Positions 26,116-35,296 of a DNA stretch of 48,885 nucleotides are shown piece after piece (positions within the stretch are counted from its first letter, which is position 1; each line of letters begins with the position of its first letter). A program made the translations under genes and the position numbers. The stretch spans positions 1 through 48,885 of the forward strand of contig JAFGDP010000032.1 in the NCBI GenBank assembly GCA_016932075.1, given 5' to 3'. This DNA is from Chitinispirillaceae bacterium (GTDB lineage Bacteria > Fibrobacterota > Chitinivibrionia > Chitinivibrionales > Chitinispirillaceae). Below the pieces are notes generated by a model that did not search any database, was not told the DNA's origin, and saw only the letters and a program-made list of their open reading frames with translations.

Positions 26116-27405
26116 CTACTTGATGTTAAAGAAATTGTCCAGCTGATCGCTGATATCGTCACCGGTAATGCCGAGCGTTCCCTTTGCAGGTTCCTCGCGC
26201 GGCGGCGGTTTTTTCTTGCCCAGGATCTCGTTTCGATCGGCAATGATCGTTTCAGCCTCGATATCCAGGATGGTTGCCGGCTCTACGGTCTCGTCCCGTT
26301 TATAATCAGGCGGTCGGGCCGGATGAGGAGGCGGAACAAACGACGGCGGCGGCGGAAGCACGGTTGCAGGCTCAGGGGCAGGAGGAGGTACGGAACCAGG
26401 CAGCGGCAGATCAATCATGGTCTCTTCGGCATACTCAGGCGACACCTCCTGCATGGTGTCCTCCGGCTCATCCAGGACCTGCGGCGTTTCACCGCTGTCA
26501 AACACCACCTCGTCAGGCTCTTCTTCAGCCATTTCAGGTCCGGCATATTCAGGAACCGCCGTTTCGGCAGCAGGCTCAATCTCCTGCGACAATGCCGGTT
26601 CAGGTTCAGGCGCAGGCTCCTGCTCAGGCGCTGGTGCGGGTTCCTGCTCAAGGGGCCGTTCAGCGGTCTCTTCGATGCTATCCGGCACGGGCACGTCAAT
26701 CTGTTCTTCAATAATTCCGGTGGACGGCTCCATCTCAAGAAACGTTTCGATCGGCATGGCATCGTCTGTCTGCGCAGCTTCACTCATGGACGCAACAACA
26801 GGCTCTTCCTCAACGGCAGCCGCTTCCTCCTGGAATTCCTCTGACGGTTCCGCTTCCGCCTCAAGAGAAGGGGCTTCGTCAGAAACAGTCGCGGCAACTT
26901 CCTCCGCCTCTCTTTCCGGTTCTTGTTCCAGCATCGAGGCAACGCCGGTCTCCTCCTCGGACGGCGGGGCGTGCAGATCACGCTCCTCCACCGGCTCCTG
27001 CACCAGGGTTTTATCGCGGTCAGGCTCCGTCTCATACTCACTGATACGGGACGGTGGCGCATCGGTAACGAGCATGCGACCGTACTCTTCAAGCAGTTTT
27101 TCGTTATATTTAACAAAGAATATATCCAGCCGGTGGATCTGAGGCTTATACAGCCTGTTAATGGTCTCCAGTTTTTCCTCGAGCGAGTTTCTAAACACGA
27201 GGCGGGTGATCCGGCCGGACGCAAGCGAGGTGACAAGGCTGTCCACTTCGGTCCATTTCTTCTCAATGGTAGATATCAGCTCTTCCTTGCCCGCAATAAT
27301 CCTTCGGCGCGCCGAGCCCTGGACAAGCGCTGCGACACCCCATATGATGAGAACCGTTATACTGCCGAGGACAAATCCAGGTAACACCGCTGCAGCATAC
27401 TCCAT
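26116..27405 (-). CDS. Single-pass membrane protein with long acidic proline-rich region
   Basis: 429 residues from ATG 27405 (AAAGGA upstream). A single membrane helix lies at about 5-28 (VLPGFVLGSITVLIIWGVAAL). Residues 30-120 form a coiled or helical domain with many charges (RRRIIAGKEELISTIEKKW ... SLEEKLETINRLYKPQIH ... NEKLLEEYG). Residues 125-390 are dominated by Glu, Pro and Ala (repeated EPEREAEE, PAPEQEPAPEPEP) and must be disordered. The last 25 residues, GTLGITGDDISDQLDNFFNIK, are compact and look like a short conserved binding motif at the end of a flexible tether. The function is unknown; a scaffold or tether role is a guess. Composition is unlike its neighbours. Confidence 0.75.
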   Translation of the reverse strand: MEYAAAVLPGFVLGSITVLIIWGVAALVQGSARRRIIAGKEELISTIEKKWTEVDSLVTSLASGRITRLVFRNSLEEKLETINRLYKPQIHRLDIFFVKYNEKLLEEYGRMLVTDAPPSRISEYETEPDRDKTLVQEPVEERDLHAPPSEEETGVASMLEQEPEREAEEVAATVSDEAPSLEAEAEPSEEFQEEAAAVEEEPVVASMSEAAQTDDAMPIETFLEMEPSTGIIEEQIDVPVPDSIEETAERPLEQEPAPAPEQEPAPEPEPALSQEIEPAAETAVPEYAGPEMAEEEPDEVVFDSGETPQVLDEPEDTMQEVSPEYAEETMIDLPLPGSVPPPAPEPATVLPPPPSFVPPPHPARPPDYKRDETVEPATILDIEAETIIADRNEILGKKKPPPREEPAKGTLGITGDDISDQLDNFFNIK

Positions 27406-27627
27406 AGTTGATCCTTTCCCTACCCTCTTTATCGCTTAAAATCGAGGTGCGTTTGTTCGTCCATCCTTACCAACGTACCCCCCCATAACCATAGAGTATA
27501 GTACGCTGGAGGGCATAATGTCAAACAGATCGAAGGCAAAAGTTCATTCCCGAAACGCCTGTTCTGACCAGTGCGGATCCGGCGCCGTCAGCATACGGCT
27601 GCAGGGCGCCATGGTTTTTTCGTCCGT

Positions 27628-29409
27628 CTACACCCCCCTGCTTGACGCAACATCATACACCTGCGCGTACATGCGCGCTGCCCGCTTCCAAGAAAATTTT
27701 TCCACTTCCCTGATCCCGTTGCGAACAAGCGCTGCATACTCGCCGGGGCGATGGCAAAGGGTGATTGCCCTGTCAATCGCCCCATGAGCCGCCTGTACCA
27801 ATGCGTTATAAAGCGGCAAGGCATGCCGTTTTTCCGGCGCGCACTCAAGCAGTGCGCGCCACTCCTTTTCCGCTTTTGCATCAGGATACTCTTCACGGAA
27901 AAGGATGCCGGTCGGGCCGTACTCGCGTTCCAGAAGCCGCAGCGTGCCGTAAAAAGCGGGGACCGGTATTTCCTCCTGCGGATTGACCTGCAGCCACAGG
28001 CCGCCGGTAGCGCGCGCCACGACGGGCGTGCCGCTTAACAGTGCTTCGTTCGCCGATCCAAACGGTTCATAAAGCGACGGCATGAGCAGAAAATTCGACC
28101 CGCCCAGGCAGAGGTCATACAGCGTGCGGGCGATCTTGAACGGCCAGATCTCGATATCGCCGCCGCATCGGGCGGCAATGTCCCTGAAAAAGCGGAGGTC
28201 GTTGCGCGAGGAACCGGACCTGCTGCTCGGGCAGAAAAGAAGCTTGGCCCTGTTGCGGGGCAAGCGCTCAAACGCGGAGAACATCACGTCAAACCCCTTC
28301 TGCATGAAATCGAGACGACCAGCCATAAAAAACACCGGCGTCACCGTATCGTGCGGGTCAATGGCCAGTTTTCCGATGATGCGACGGTCCTTTGCCGCGT
28401 GAAGCGCCATTATAAAACGCCGTTTTCTTATGTTCTTACGTGCAATGAGCCGCTCATCGCCGGTGCTGCTCGACCCAAAGCGTGACGTAACGGAAATCCT
28501 GGATTCCGTATCGCCGAAAATGCCGTTTTCGATGCCAAGCGGGGGGTTCATGGCAAAATGGGTTTGAAGGTGGTCGGTAAACACGGTTTTCTGGAGCGGA
28601 TCATAGCGGACTTCGTGGGCAAATGGGGTGCTGACCGACGTAATAGGACCGTTTAAAAACGGTATCGAGCATTGCAACACGGTCGCTCCGGCCATTTTTT
28701 TGCCAAGAAAATAGTGCTTGGTTGCCGCAGGCAGACTGTGATCAAACGAATTGTGCAGGGTCAGAATGGTCCGGGTCTTTCGCAGCAGGTTGAGCGTAAA
28801 CGCTATACGGGAGGTGATGGCAACGGGCGCGGTTTCCCATTCGTGGACGTGAAACAGAAGGTTTTCCGTCCATCCGAGATGGGCTACGGCAAAGGGGACC
28901 GCAACGGCAAACGCAAGCGCGTCATACAACAGCTCGTCCTGGTCGCGGTAGGCATAGGGGTTCTCGCCTGCCTTGAACCGCTCCGGAATTGCGATATAGT
29001 ACGAGGGTATGCGGGCTGATTTGTCCCGATAACAGGTCAGGCGGGTGCGGTACCCGGCCAGACCAAAAGGCAGATCGGTAATCACGGGCTCAAGCCTGCG
29101 ACTTTTCAGGGCCGCGCGCATACCCGTATGGGCCGCATGATAGGGGCTCACAAATATGATCCGCTCACCCATGCTCTCCAGCCGCTCCGGCAGATAGTTC
29201 ATGACCGGGGTCAGACCACCCAGAGAGGCGATCCTGTTTTCAAAGGCGCACAGAACGATCCGCCGGCTGCCGGCATCAAAACCACATTCCACCCGTTTCA
29301 GTTCTGCAATCTCCGCATCGCTGAAAAGGGCATGAAGGCTGCGCCGCAACGGGGTCCACTGTTCAAGCCGCAATCCGAACAGCAGTTCATAGAGCTCAAG
29401 GTTCGTCAT
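27628..29409 (-). CDS. GT5 family glycogen/starch synthase-like glycosyltransferase
   Basis: 593 residues. The N-terminal nucleotide-binding half has SLGGLTPVMNYLP (62-74), which replaces the usual K-x-GGL-x-x-V motif with Ser, and VSPYHAAHTG. A central HVHEWETAPVAI corresponds to the HCHDWQT-like block. The C-terminal half has GRLDFMQKGFDVMFSA and the sugar-nucleotide and acceptor signature LMPSLYEPFGSANEALLSGTPVVARATGGL. These place it in the ADP/UDP-glucose-dependent starch/glycogen synthase group (family GT5). It is longer than bacterial GlgA (about 480) because of extra sequence near 300-345. Lys to Ser in the first motif suggests a different donor or lower activity. It ends a minus-strand cluster after the flippase-like gene. 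Confidence 0.85.
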   Translation of the reverse strand: MTNLELYELLFGLRLEQWTPLRRSLHALFSDAEIAELKRVECGFDAGSRRIVLCAFENRIASLGGLTPVMNYLPERLESMGERIIFVSPYHAAHTGMRAALKSRRLEPVITDLPFGLAGYRTRLTCYRDKSARIPSYYIAIPERFKAGENPYAYRDQDELLYDALAFAVAVPFAVAHLGWTENLLFHVHEWETAPVAITSRIAFTLNLLRKTRTILTLHNSFDHSLPAATKHYFLGKKMAGATVLQCSIPFLNGPITSVSTPFAHEVRYDPLQKTVFTDHLQTHFAMNPPLGIENGIFGDTESRISVTSRFGSSSTGDERLIARKNIRKRRFIMALHAAKDRRIIGKLAIDPHDTVTPVFFMAGRLDFMQKGFDVMFSAFERLPRNRAKLLFCPSSRSGSSRNDLRFFRDIAARCGGDIEIWPFKIARTLYDLCLGGSNFLLMPSLYEPFGSANEALLSGTPVVARATGGLWLQVNPQEEIPVPAFYGTLRLLEREYGPTGILFREEYPDAKAEKEWRALLECAPEKRHALPLYNALVQAAHGAIDRAITLCHRPGEYAALVRNGIREVEKFSWKRAARMYAQVYDVASSRGV

Positions 29410-29478
29410 GTCGCATTAACAACAGTCGTACGGAGGATGAGGATACGGAACCATGAATCAACGGTATCAGTTTACTGA

Positions 29479-30435
29479 TTATATGGTACTTTTATGCTTT
29501 TTATCAATGAGCATGATGCACAGTCCCACTGCAGCCGGAAATATGATATTCATAAAAAGGATCACCATCGATATGCCGAGCGCTGCCGACGGCGCATCAA
29601 GGGAACGTGCAAAAGGCACCCCCAGATTAAGAAACATCATGGAAAAGGAGTATTCGCGAAGCCCGATATTGGCGATAAAAAACGGCAGGAACAGCATGAA
29701 TGCGTATACCTCCGCCGCGATCACCAGATTGGTACAAAACGGAGCGATGCAAAAAAGCGACATGATGAGCGCGGTCTGCACCAAGAGCGCGGCCTGCGCG
29801 CATAGCGAGCAGAGCATCACCGGTGCGGAAAAATAACGGGGCAGCGCGTCAAGCGATTGCTTCACATGGTGCAAAGCCTTTCCTATCGCGCCGTGTTCGG
29901 GCCGTGCATGGTAAACATGCGCTGACAGGAACACCAGCACCGGCAGTGCCGCGGCAAACCCCGCCATGCACAGACATAACCGCAGGGGCGGACAGGAACC
30001 CAGGAAATAGAAATGCAGGCCCATAGCGACCGCGCCAAAGAAAAACGTTGCCAGCACGGCAAACCATTTGTCCACCACCACCGAGGCCACGGCATCTGCC
30101 TTGCGGTGAGGATCGAGCGCAATGGCCCTGCCGAATTCACCGACACGACCCGGCGTGACAAACGCGAGCAGATTTCCCCAGACAAACATCTTCGCTACAC
30201 GGGCCGTCCCGGGACTGAATCCCTGGATCCTGAGCAGCTCCTGCCAGCGGACCATCTGGAAAAGCAGTGCCACAATACCCAGCGCAAAGGCGGCGGAAAG
30301 CCGGGGCACGGAGCAATAATCGCCAAGCGCTGCAAGCTGCGCTCCGGTCACGCCCCGGCTGAGCATTACCGCGAAAAGAAGGGTAATGGCCAGCTTGATG
30401 CACCAGCGCACTATCGTGGATTTCATGAAAGCCAT
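29479..30435 (-). CDS. Lysylphosphatidylglycerol synthase/flippase-like membrane protein (UPF0104)
   Basis: 318 residues, about eight membrane segments. The marker motif TPGRVGEFGRAIAL (about 95-108) followed by VVVDKWFAVLATFFFGAV is the core of the LPG_synthase_TM/UPF0104 family, whose members move lipid-linked molecules across the inner membrane (MprF flippase domain, AglD-like). A second conserved part, FIANIGLREYSFSMMFLNLGV, matches the family's C-terminal half. The C-terminus is basic (DKKHKSTI). No amino-acid transferase domain is attached. It lies between priA and the GT5 gene and could flip a polyprenol or lipid sugar, but substrate cannot be read from sequence. Confidence 0.85.
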   Translation of the reverse strand: MAFMKSTIVRWCIKLAITLLFAVMLSRGVTGAQLAALGDYCSVPRLSAAFALGIVALLFQMVRWQELLRIQGFSPGTARVAKMFVWGNLLAFVTPGRVGEFGRAIALDPHRKADAVASVVVDKWFAVLATFFFGAVAMGLHFYFLGSCPPLRLCLCMAGFAAALPVLVFLSAHVYHARPEHGAIGKALHHVKQSLDALPRYFSAPVMLCSLCAQAALLVQTALIMSLFCIAPFCTNLVIAAEVYAFMLFLPFFIANIGLREYSFSMMFLNLGVPFARSLDAPSAALGISMVILFMNIIFPAAVGLCIMLIDKKHKSTI

Positions 30436-30526
30436 GTTTGCTTTACTGGGGACAGGGGTGCATACCGTACCATGATGAGGAACAGGAAAAATAAATTATA
30501 CCGCGGCGCCGGGGAGGTGATTTGGG

Positions 30527-32758
30527 CTACAGCATGTTCACCGGATCAACATCATACACGATCCTGGTCTTTCTTGCGGACCTGTTTTCAATGCTCCGCG
30601 CCCGCGCCAGCGCTGCGGCAAGGTGTTTTGACGAATGTGATTTGAGCAGCAGCGAGAACCGGTACCCGCCTTTTAGCTTGAACATGACCGCGGGCGAGGG
30701 ACCTAGTAACATGACTGCCGGCGAAGCTTTTGCGACCTCCGCACCCATCTCCTCGATCGTCATCCGTGCCATGCTTTCATGCGGCGCTTCCACCACTATC
30801 CGCGCGATCCGTGAAAACGGCGGATAGGCCAGTTCCCGGCGGTGCGGAATCTCCGATTCATAAAATCCCTCGTAATCGTGGCTTCCCGAAAAGCGCACGC
30901 TCGGATCGTCCGGATAGCAGGTCTGGATGATGACTTCTCCCGCGCTGTCGCTGCGGCCGGCCCTGCCGGAGACCTGCGTGAGCAGTTGAAACGTGCGTTC
31001 CGACGCGCGGAAGTCGGGAAACAGAAGCCCTGTGTCGGCCTGAATCACTCCCACGAGCGCGACACCGGGAAAATTGAGCCCCTTGGCCACCATCTGGGTG
31101 CCGAGCAATATATCCGCCTCCCGCTGCGCAAACGCATGGAGCAGGCGGTGGTGCGCGCCTTTTCTGCGTGTGGTGTCACGGTCCATGCGCAGTATCCGCG
31201 CCTCAGGGAACCTGGACCTGATCAGCTCTTCAGCCTTTTGAATGCCGGTGCCTTTGTATTTCATCTGATCGCCGCGGCACACCGGACAGACATCCGGCGC
31301 AGGCATGGCAAATCCGCATACGTGGCATTTCAGGCGCAGGTCACTGCGGTGATAGCGGAGCGTAATGGAACAGTTGGGACAATGGTGGGCGTACCCGCAC
31401 TCCTTGCATAACAGGATGACGGAATAGCCCCGCCGGTTGAGAAGAAGAATGATCTGCCGTTTGGCGGCAAGCACCTCCGCCATGCGGGACTCCAGCTGCC
31501 GCGACAAAATGGTCCAGTTATTCGCGCGCCGCTCCCGGTTCATATCGATGATATGCACCGCAGGAAGACACGCGGGACCGAACCGCTCCCGCAGCTCCAG
31601 CAGCGCGAACTTGCCGGTTTTCGCGTTATAAAAACTCTCCAGGCTTGGCGTGGCGCTGCCGAGCACCACCACGGATTTCTGGAAATGGCCGCGCATGATC
31701 GCGACCTCACGCGCATTGTAGCGCGGATCACGATCGTTCTGCTTGTAACTGGCGTCGTGCTCCTCATCAACAATGATCAGCCCCAGATTGTCCATGGGCG
31801 CCAGAATAGCGCTCCTGACGCCGATGACCAGCCGTTTGGCGCCGGTCACGAGCTCCTGCAGCGCATCGCGCCGCTCGCCTGCAGACATCTGGCTGTGGAT
31901 CACCGCGACCACGTCCCCGACCGCGGCGCGGAACCGCATGATGGTCTGCGGAGTCAATGCAATCTCCGGCACCAGGATGATGGCGGATTTTCCACAGGCG
32001 AGCACGTGCCGGCAGATCTCGGTATACACATGCGTTTTCCCGCTGCCCGTAATACCGTAGAGAAGAAACGGTTTTCCCGGACGGTCACATTGTGCGATGA
32101 CGGCCTGCGCCGCCTGCTGCTGCTCACTTGTCAAAACGACCCGTTCAGGAGCTATCGACGTTTTACATTCGTCTGATTCCCGGACAAGTGCCTGACGTTT
32201 GGCAATCAGACAGGCCTTCTTGCACAGTGCTGCGACGACGGACCGGGAAACAGCGAACCGTTTCCGGATTTCGTCCATAGTCAACGGGCTGCGGTGAGAC
32301 CTGAGCAGGTTCCATGCTATAGCCTGTGCCGGCGTGAGATCGCTCCCCGTCGCGGTACCGGTCTCGTAAACGGTGTGCGTCCGCTCCCGCGAAACAGACA
32401 GCCCCTTGCTGATTAGCGGCCTGAACACGCGTCCCAGGTCGCACTGGTAATACTCTGCTATCCACTCGTAGAGCCTGATTAGGGAGCCAGATGCATCTGC
32501 CCAGTTTTCGGCGCGGATTGCAATGATCTCCTTGAGCGACGCAATGGAGGATTCCGGCCTGAGCGCCACGACCACGCCCCATGTCCTGCGGCTGCGGAGT
32601 TCGACGAGCACCGCTGTTCCGCGCATGACCTTTGGCAGCAGCGCCGCCGGGATGCGGTAATCATACACTCCGGAGACCGCCATGGGAAAGGCAACACCGG
32701 CGATGGGCTTGGTGGCCTGGTCCGATAATGAAATATCTTGACCCCTATGTTCACTCAT
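30527..32758 (-). CDS. priA: Primosomal replication-restart helicase PriA
   Basis: 743 residues, the normal PriA length. PriA loads the replicative helicase at stalled forks and unwinds DNA 3' to 5'. The N-terminal DNA-binding domain carries VAFPMAVSGVYDYRIP. The helicase has Walker A GITGSGKT (235-242), ALTPQT, the DEEHDASYK box, LGSATPSLES and the C-terminal motifs ADILLGTQMVAKGLNFP and TQVSGRAGR. Eight cysteines in CKECGYAHHCPNC ... CHVCG ... CPVCRG form the two zinc clusters. No strong Shine-Dalgarno is present at ATG 32758. It is the first gene of the minus-strand cluster. Confidence 0.97.
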   Translation of the reverse strand: MSEHRGQDISLSDQATKPIAGVAFPMAVSGVYDYRIPAALLPKVMRGTAVLVELRSRRTWGVVVALRPESSIASLKEIIAIRAENWADASGSLIRLYEWIAEYYQCDLGRVFRPLISKGLSVSRERTHTVYETGTATGSDLTPAQAIAWNLLRSHRSPLTMDEIRKRFAVSRSVVAALCKKACLIAKRQALVRESDECKTSIAPERVVLTSEQQQAAQAVIAQCDRPGKPFLLYGITGSGKTHVYTEICRHVLACGKSAIILVPEIALTPQTIMRFRAAVGDVVAVIHSQMSAGERRDALQELVTGAKRLVIGVRSAILAPMDNLGLIIVDEEHDASYKQNDRDPRYNAREVAIMRGHFQKSVVVLGSATPSLESFYNAKTGKFALLELRERFGPACLPAVHIIDMNRERRANNWTILSRQLESRMAEVLAAKRQIILLLNRRGYSVILLCKECGYAHHCPNCSITLRYHRSDLRLKCHVCGFAMPAPDVCPVCRGDQMKYKGTGIQKAEELIRSRFPEARILRMDRDTTRRKGAHHRLLHAFAQREADILLGTQMVAKGLNFPGVALVGVIQADTGLLFPDFRASERTFQLLTQVSGRAGRSDSAGEVIIQTCYPDDPSVRFSGSHDYEGFYESEIPHRRELAYPPFSRIARIVVEAPHESMARMTIEEMGAEVAKASPAVMLLGPSPAVMFKLKGGYRFSLLLKSHSSKHLAAALARARSIENRSARKTRIVYDVDPVNML

Positions 32759-32922
32759 GGTATAACTTAAAAAAAGTCAGTGAGATGCGCGCGGCCGTAT
32801 CATGCAAGGATGCGGCAAAGCACTGTCATAATTTAACGTTGCCGCGGTAACAAATCCAGCACTTTTTGCTGTTGCCCGCGGAGTGCTGCAAAAGCGTCTC
32901 TTCTAAAAAAGGGAGCCGGGTT

Positions 32923-35178
32923 GTGTTTATTGGAATCCGTGAAGCGAGACCGGGTATGACGCTTGCGGACGATATTGAACTGCCGGGCAGCGCGGGACTT
33001 ATTGAGAAATCCCGCGTTCTTTCAGCTGACACCATTGAGCTTCTCATCCGCAGCGGTATCTCGCGCATAAAAATCGTCGACCCGGGCATCGGACATGGCC
33101 GCCGCGACGACGCTGTTCAGGAGGGGAAGCCGGCCTCCCCGGAAATGCCATCACCGTCGCCGGAAAAAAGCACAGCACCATCAGCGGCATCCAGCGTAGA
33201 ACCGCTTCCCCCCCGGCTTTCAGTGCATATCTCGCCTGACGCCATGACGGCCCGGCTCGTTATCGATCCCGCCGGACCGGTTTCACAGGAGCTTGACAAT
33301 ACCGCACTACTGCTGGCACTTGAGAACGGCGGTGTCGTGTTCGGCGTCAATAACGAAATGATCGCGGACATCATCCAGCGATGGAAGGCGACCAAGCGCC
33401 ATTACGAGTTCGACCGGATCGCCAAAGGATCGCAACCTGAGCCCGGCAAAGAGGGGGCCTTCCATATCAAATCGCTCTTTCTGTCCAATGCCGCTGATGT
33501 CGAAGCAGTGCAAACCTCCCAGTACTATTGGCAGGCCATTGAAAAGGTCGGCACGCTGCATCGCATAAGCGCGGGCACCGTTGTCGCTGAAAAGCATTTT
33601 GATACGCCCCCGATTCCGGGGTCAAATGTGCGAGGCGACCCGCTGCTCACCGACCAGATGATCTCCAAACCGATCACCCTCAAGGACGGCGTGGCATTCT
33701 CTCCGGACAAAAAGCAGATTGTCGCGCAAACCGACGGCATTCTCTATTTCATAGCCGACACGATCGGGTTGTTGTGCCTGAACTTCAACGGCTCTCTCGA
33801 TGTTGTCATTGAAAAAGACCAGATGAGCGCGCTCCTTGCGGTTCACCCTCCTGCCGAAGGCGGCGGGGGGATGCCCGGTGAAAAAGAGATCATGGAGCTG
33901 CTAGCAAACAACCGCGTTACGTGGGGAATCGACAAGACCGCTATCGCCGATCTTGTCAAAGGGTTTGATGAAGGCCGCTATCCTGCCGAGAATGTTGTCG
34001 TAGCCAAAGGACAGCTTGCGAAAGACGGCGAAAACGGCAAGGTGGATTTTCTATTTACCACCACCACCTCGCTCAAACCAAAAGTGAATCCCGACGGCAC
34101 CGCCGACTACAAAAACGTGAATATCGTGATTTCCGTGACCAAGGGCCAGGAACTGGCGCGGCTCACCCCTCCCACCCGCGGTACTCCCGGGAAAAACATT
34201 TTCGGCGAAGCGCTGCCCTGCAAAGAGGGGAGCCCCGCGGTCCTGCCGATCGGTCCGAATACCGAGCCCCATCCTTCAAGCGATGATATCCTGGTCGCTT
34301 CGGTGGACGGCCTGGTACGGTACTCCGGCTCCTATGTCGAAGTGTGCGAGGGGTACGTGATAAAGGGCGATGTGGACTTTTCAACCGGTAATGTGAAATA
34401 CGAAAAATCGGTGATCATCAATGGCGACATCAAGGCCGGCTTCTCGGTCGAGTGCGGCGGCGACCTTCAGGTATCGGGCATCATAGAAGACTGCACGCTC
34501 ACGGTCGGCGGCAACGTGCTGTGCAAGCACGGTTTCGTGGGGCAGGGCAAGGGAACGATTGACGCGAAGGGAGACGTCAACCTCGGGTTCCTGATGAATC
34601 AGACGGTCAGATCGCACAAAAGCGTCAACGTGGCGAAGGAGGCGATCAACAGCACCATTTATGCCCGCGAATCGGTCTCGATCCACGGCAAACCGGTATC
34701 CATTGCAGGCGGCACGGTGGTTGCGCGGGACCTCGTTTCGGTGTATGCTGCCGGCAACCAGAGCGGCGTGCGTACTGCTATCGAAACCGGGCTGGATTTT
34801 ACCCTGGCCGAAGAGCTGAAAAAAAACGAGCTGCAGGTTGCCGAGGTTTCACAGAAGTCCCGAAAGGTCATCGAGGCGATAAAAAGATACCGGAATGTTG
34901 CGGCCGTCAAGAAAAAGTTCAGCGCGCAGGAGGAGTTTCTGTTCAACAAGCTCAAGCTCGCCATGGCAAAAATAGAGGAACAGCTACGGCTCCTGGAAGA
35001 GCGTAAAAAAATCATCATGGTGAAAATGCAGGAGCTTGAACAGGCCGCCATCAAAATAGAACACGCGGCATTCCCGGGAACGCTCTTTAAAATAGGCGAC
35101 CGGAGGTTTGTGGTAAAAGAGGAGATCATCGGCCCCAAGACCGTGCGCCTCATCAGGCAGGAAATCCACATCCTGTAA
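32923..35178 (+). CDS. FapA/DUF342 family protein with HD-GYP-type N-terminal module
   Basis: 751 residues from GTG 32923, supported by GGGAG 7 bases upstream. Residues 1-50 (IGIREARPGMTLADDIELPGSAGLIEKSRVLSADTIELLIRSGISRIKIV) form a small beta module like that at the front of many HD-GYP proteins, and the gene downstream starts with a similar one. After a Pro/Ser-rich linker (about 65-105) comes the FapA region: PAENVVVAKGQLAKDGENGKV, the signature TPPTRGTPGKNIFGEALP, and a right-handed beta-helix of polar repeats (GDVDFSTGNVKYEKSVIINGDIKAGFSVECGGDLQVSGIIEDC). A coiled coil spans about 620-700. The family is linked to flagellar, cell-envelope or localisation roles; no flagellar genes lie here. 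Confidence 0.87.
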   Translation: MFIGIREARPGMTLADDIELPGSAGLIEKSRVLSADTIELLIRSGISRIKIVDPGIGHGRRDDAVQEGKPASPEMPSPSPEKSTAPSAASSVEPLPPRLSVHISPDAMTARLVIDPAGPVSQELDNTALLLALENGGVVFGVNNEMIADIIQRWKATKRHYEFDRIAKGSQPEPGKEGAFHIKSLFLSNAADVEAVQTSQYYWQAIEKVGTLHRISAGTVVAEKHFDTPPIPGSNVRGDPLLTDQMISKPITLKDGVAFSPDKKQIVAQTDGILYFIADTIGLLCLNFNGSLDVVIEKDQMSALLAVHPPAEGGGGMPGEKEIMELLANNRVTWGIDKTAIADLVKGFDEGRYPAENVVVAKGQLAKDGENGKVDFLFTTTTSLKPKVNPDGTADYKNVNIVISVTKGQELARLTPPTRGTPGKNIFGEALPCKEGSPAVLPIGPNTEPHPSSDDILVASVDGLVRYSGSYVEVCEGYVIKGDVDFSTGNVKYEKSVIINGDIKAGFSVECGGDLQVSGIIEDCTLTVGGNVLCKHGFVGQGKGTIDAKGDVNLGFLMNQTVRSHKSVNVAKEAINSTIYARESVSIHGKPVSIAGGTVVARDLVSVYAAGNQSGVRTAIETGLDFTLAEELKKNELQVAEVSQKSRKVIEAIKRYRNVAAVKKKFSAQEEFLFNKLKLAMAKIEEQLRLLEERKKIIMVKMQELEQAAIKIEHAAFPGTLFKIGDRRFVVKEEIIGPKTVRLIRQEIHIL

Positions 35179-35188
35179 GACCGCCATT

Positions 35189-35240
35189 CCTCCCTGCAAT
35201 TAATTGTGGCGGTGCAACGCGTACCATTATATAATTTTTT
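35189..35240. repeat. Solitary degenerate copy of the 16226-16766 repeat
   Basis: In the gap between the FapA-like and HD-GYP genes, TCCCTGCAATTAATTGTGGC and then GGTGCA ... TACCATT ... ATAATTTT follow the same order of blocks as the central unit of the array (CTCCCTG ... TTGT ... GGCGGTGCA ... CACCATTGT ... AAATTT). It is one diverged unit. Confidence 0.5.
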
Positions 35241-35296
35241 ACTGCATAACAACACATGCCATCGCAATCTGAAAAATTGTCAGCAGCAGGTGACGC

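Noticed and set aside
27518..27787. 89-residue plus-strand ORF with a GGAGG upstream
   Set aside because: The ribosome-binding site is good, but more than half of the ORF is antisense to the end of the GT5 gene and the protein text is low-quality and unlike any family.
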